Source of the DNA: Limnoglobus sp.
GTDB taxonomy: Bacteria > Planctomycetota > Planctomycetia > Gemmatales > Gemmataceae
Assembly: GCA_025353985.1 (NCBI GenBank)
Contig: JANXNT010000488.1
Span: 1 to 7,560, forward strand
DNA length: 7,560 bases
Direction of reading: 5' to 3'
A model generated the notes under the pieces. The model did not search any database. It was not told where the DNA came from and saw only the letters and a program-made list of their open reading frames with translations. Within the stretch, counting starts at the first letter, position 1; each line of letters starts with the position of its first letter. Position numbers and translations under genes: made by a program. This document shows, one piece after another, positions 6,817 to 7,560 of the stretch.

Positions 6817-7560
6817 ATGGAAATGCCTTCGCCCGATGCCGCCACACTCACTAAACGCGGCCACACGTACGTTCGCCGCTCCGAGTTCGCGAAGGCGATC
6901 GAAGCCTTTACGGGGGCGATCGACCTCGAACCGACCGACGCGGAGTTGTACTACTTGCGTGGGAACGCCCACGCGGCCTGCGGGCAATCGGACGACGCCA
7001 CCGCCGACTTTTCCCGTGCCATCGACCTGAAACCGGACTACGCGGCCGCGTTCCACAATCGCGCCTCGTCGCACATCGAACGCAACGACTTCGATGCCGC
7101 CATTCTCGATTACACCCGTGCCATCGAACTCGACGACCAAGACACCGACCCGCTGAACGGACGCGCCGCCGCCCACAGTCGCAAGGGAAATTACGAACTC
7201 GCGCTCGCCGATTACGCACAGGCGCTCGAACTCGAACCGAAGTCGTTCCGCGTGCATTTCAACCGTGGCAATGCGCACTCCGGCCAGAGCGAACACGAAA
7301 AAGCGATCGAAGATTACACCGCCGCAATCCAGTTAAAGCCGCAACATGGCCGCTCGTATATTTACCGCGCGCTCAGCTACGAACGCCTCGACCGCAGCGA
7401 CGATGCGCTCGCCGACCTCAGTACGGCACTTCGCCTCAACAGCCAGTCGACCGAAGCCTATTGGCACCGCGCACGGATGCACGTCGAAGCGGGCAACCAC
7501 AAGAGCGCCGTCGCCGATTTTACCTGGGTGATCCGGTTCGATGCCAACGATGGCCGTGCG
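6817..7560 (+). CDS. Tetratricopeptide (TPR) repeat protein, 3' end beyond the window
   Basis: The first 248 residues are visible and the frame is still open at the window edge, so the full length is unknown. After a six-residue leader the visible part is almost wholly TPR: seven copies in perfect 34-residue register, at about 7-40, 41-74, 75-108, 109-142, 143-176, 177-210 and 211-244. Copies end in patterns such as AIDLEP, AIDLKP, ALELEP and AIQLKP, with the typical A-x-x-D-(Y/F) in helix B. TPR arrays are protein-interaction scaffolds; there is no signal peptide or membrane helix here, so it is probably cytoplasmic unless a later domain says otherwise. The ATG at 6817 was chosen because the first repeat starts right after it. 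The upstream frame offers only an ATT nearby. The gene follows the secreted-protein gene by 49 bp, but it has its own TATAAT box and may be transcribed separately. The partner proteins and role are not evident. Confidence 0.9.
   Translation, partial: MEMPSPDAATLTKRGHTYVRRSEFAKAIEAFTGAIDLEPTDAELYYLRGNAHAACGQSDDATADFSRAIDLKPDYAAAFHNRASSHIERNDFDAAILDYTRAIELDDQDTDPLNGRAAAHSRKGNYELALADYAQALELEPKSFRVHFNRGNAHSGQSEHEKAIEDYTAAIQLKPQHGRSYIYRALSYERLDRSDDALADLSTALRLNSQSTEAYWHRARMHVEAGNHKSAVADFTWVIRFDANDGRA

Noticed and set aside
6715..7296. Minus-strand open frame of 193 codons
   Set aside because: It lies antisense to the TPR gene, whose seven repeats in perfect register show the plus strand is coding. 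The antisense product has no recognisable domain.

Overview
The window looks like a chromosomal segment from a planctomycete, most likely of the Gemmata/Gemmataceae type. The main evidence is the N-terminal FESLEDRTTPA motif of the large secreted protein, which matches the short planctomycete extracellular-protein signature. The paired Hanks-type Ser/Thr kinases, the secreted protein built from a sugar-dehydrogenase domain, Ig-like domains and FG-GAP repeats, and the long TPR protein all fit that group. Composition looks even and GC-rich across the genes, and I see no mobile element, tRNA, rRNA or CRISPR array.

Layout: positions 1-43 lie downstream of the first gene and show nothing recognisable. 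A minus-strand gene (44-1813) encodes a kinase with six predicted membrane helices in front of a C-terminal kinase domain. It is divergent, across a 166-bp gap, from a plus-strand gene (1980-3446) encoding a second kinase of the more usual PknB-like order: kinase domain, one membrane helix, short proline-rich tail. A small hairpin overlapping the stop codon of the second kinase may be its terminator. The 174-bp gap that follows is more AT-rich than the genes and holds a palindrome and an inverted repeat. Then comes a 1048-residue modular extracellular protein (3621-6767): planctomycete export-type N-terminus, PQQ-dependent sugar dehydrogenase-like propeller, Ig-like domain, PKD-like domain, a further beta domain, a (VVPP)n linker and six FG-GAP-type repeats. 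After 49 bp, a TPR protein begins at 6817 and runs off the right edge. It has seven repeats in perfect 34-residue register and a TATAAT box only six bases before its ATG, which suggests a leaderless transcript.

How the genes may work together is inference only. The two kinases could respond to membrane or envelope signals and share a control region, but nothing in the sequence ties them to the secreted protein or to the TPR protein. I do not see a clear new multi-gene system. The more interesting points are the opposite topologies of the divergent kinases, the architecture and unusual export signal of the large protein, and the apparently leaderless TPR gene.
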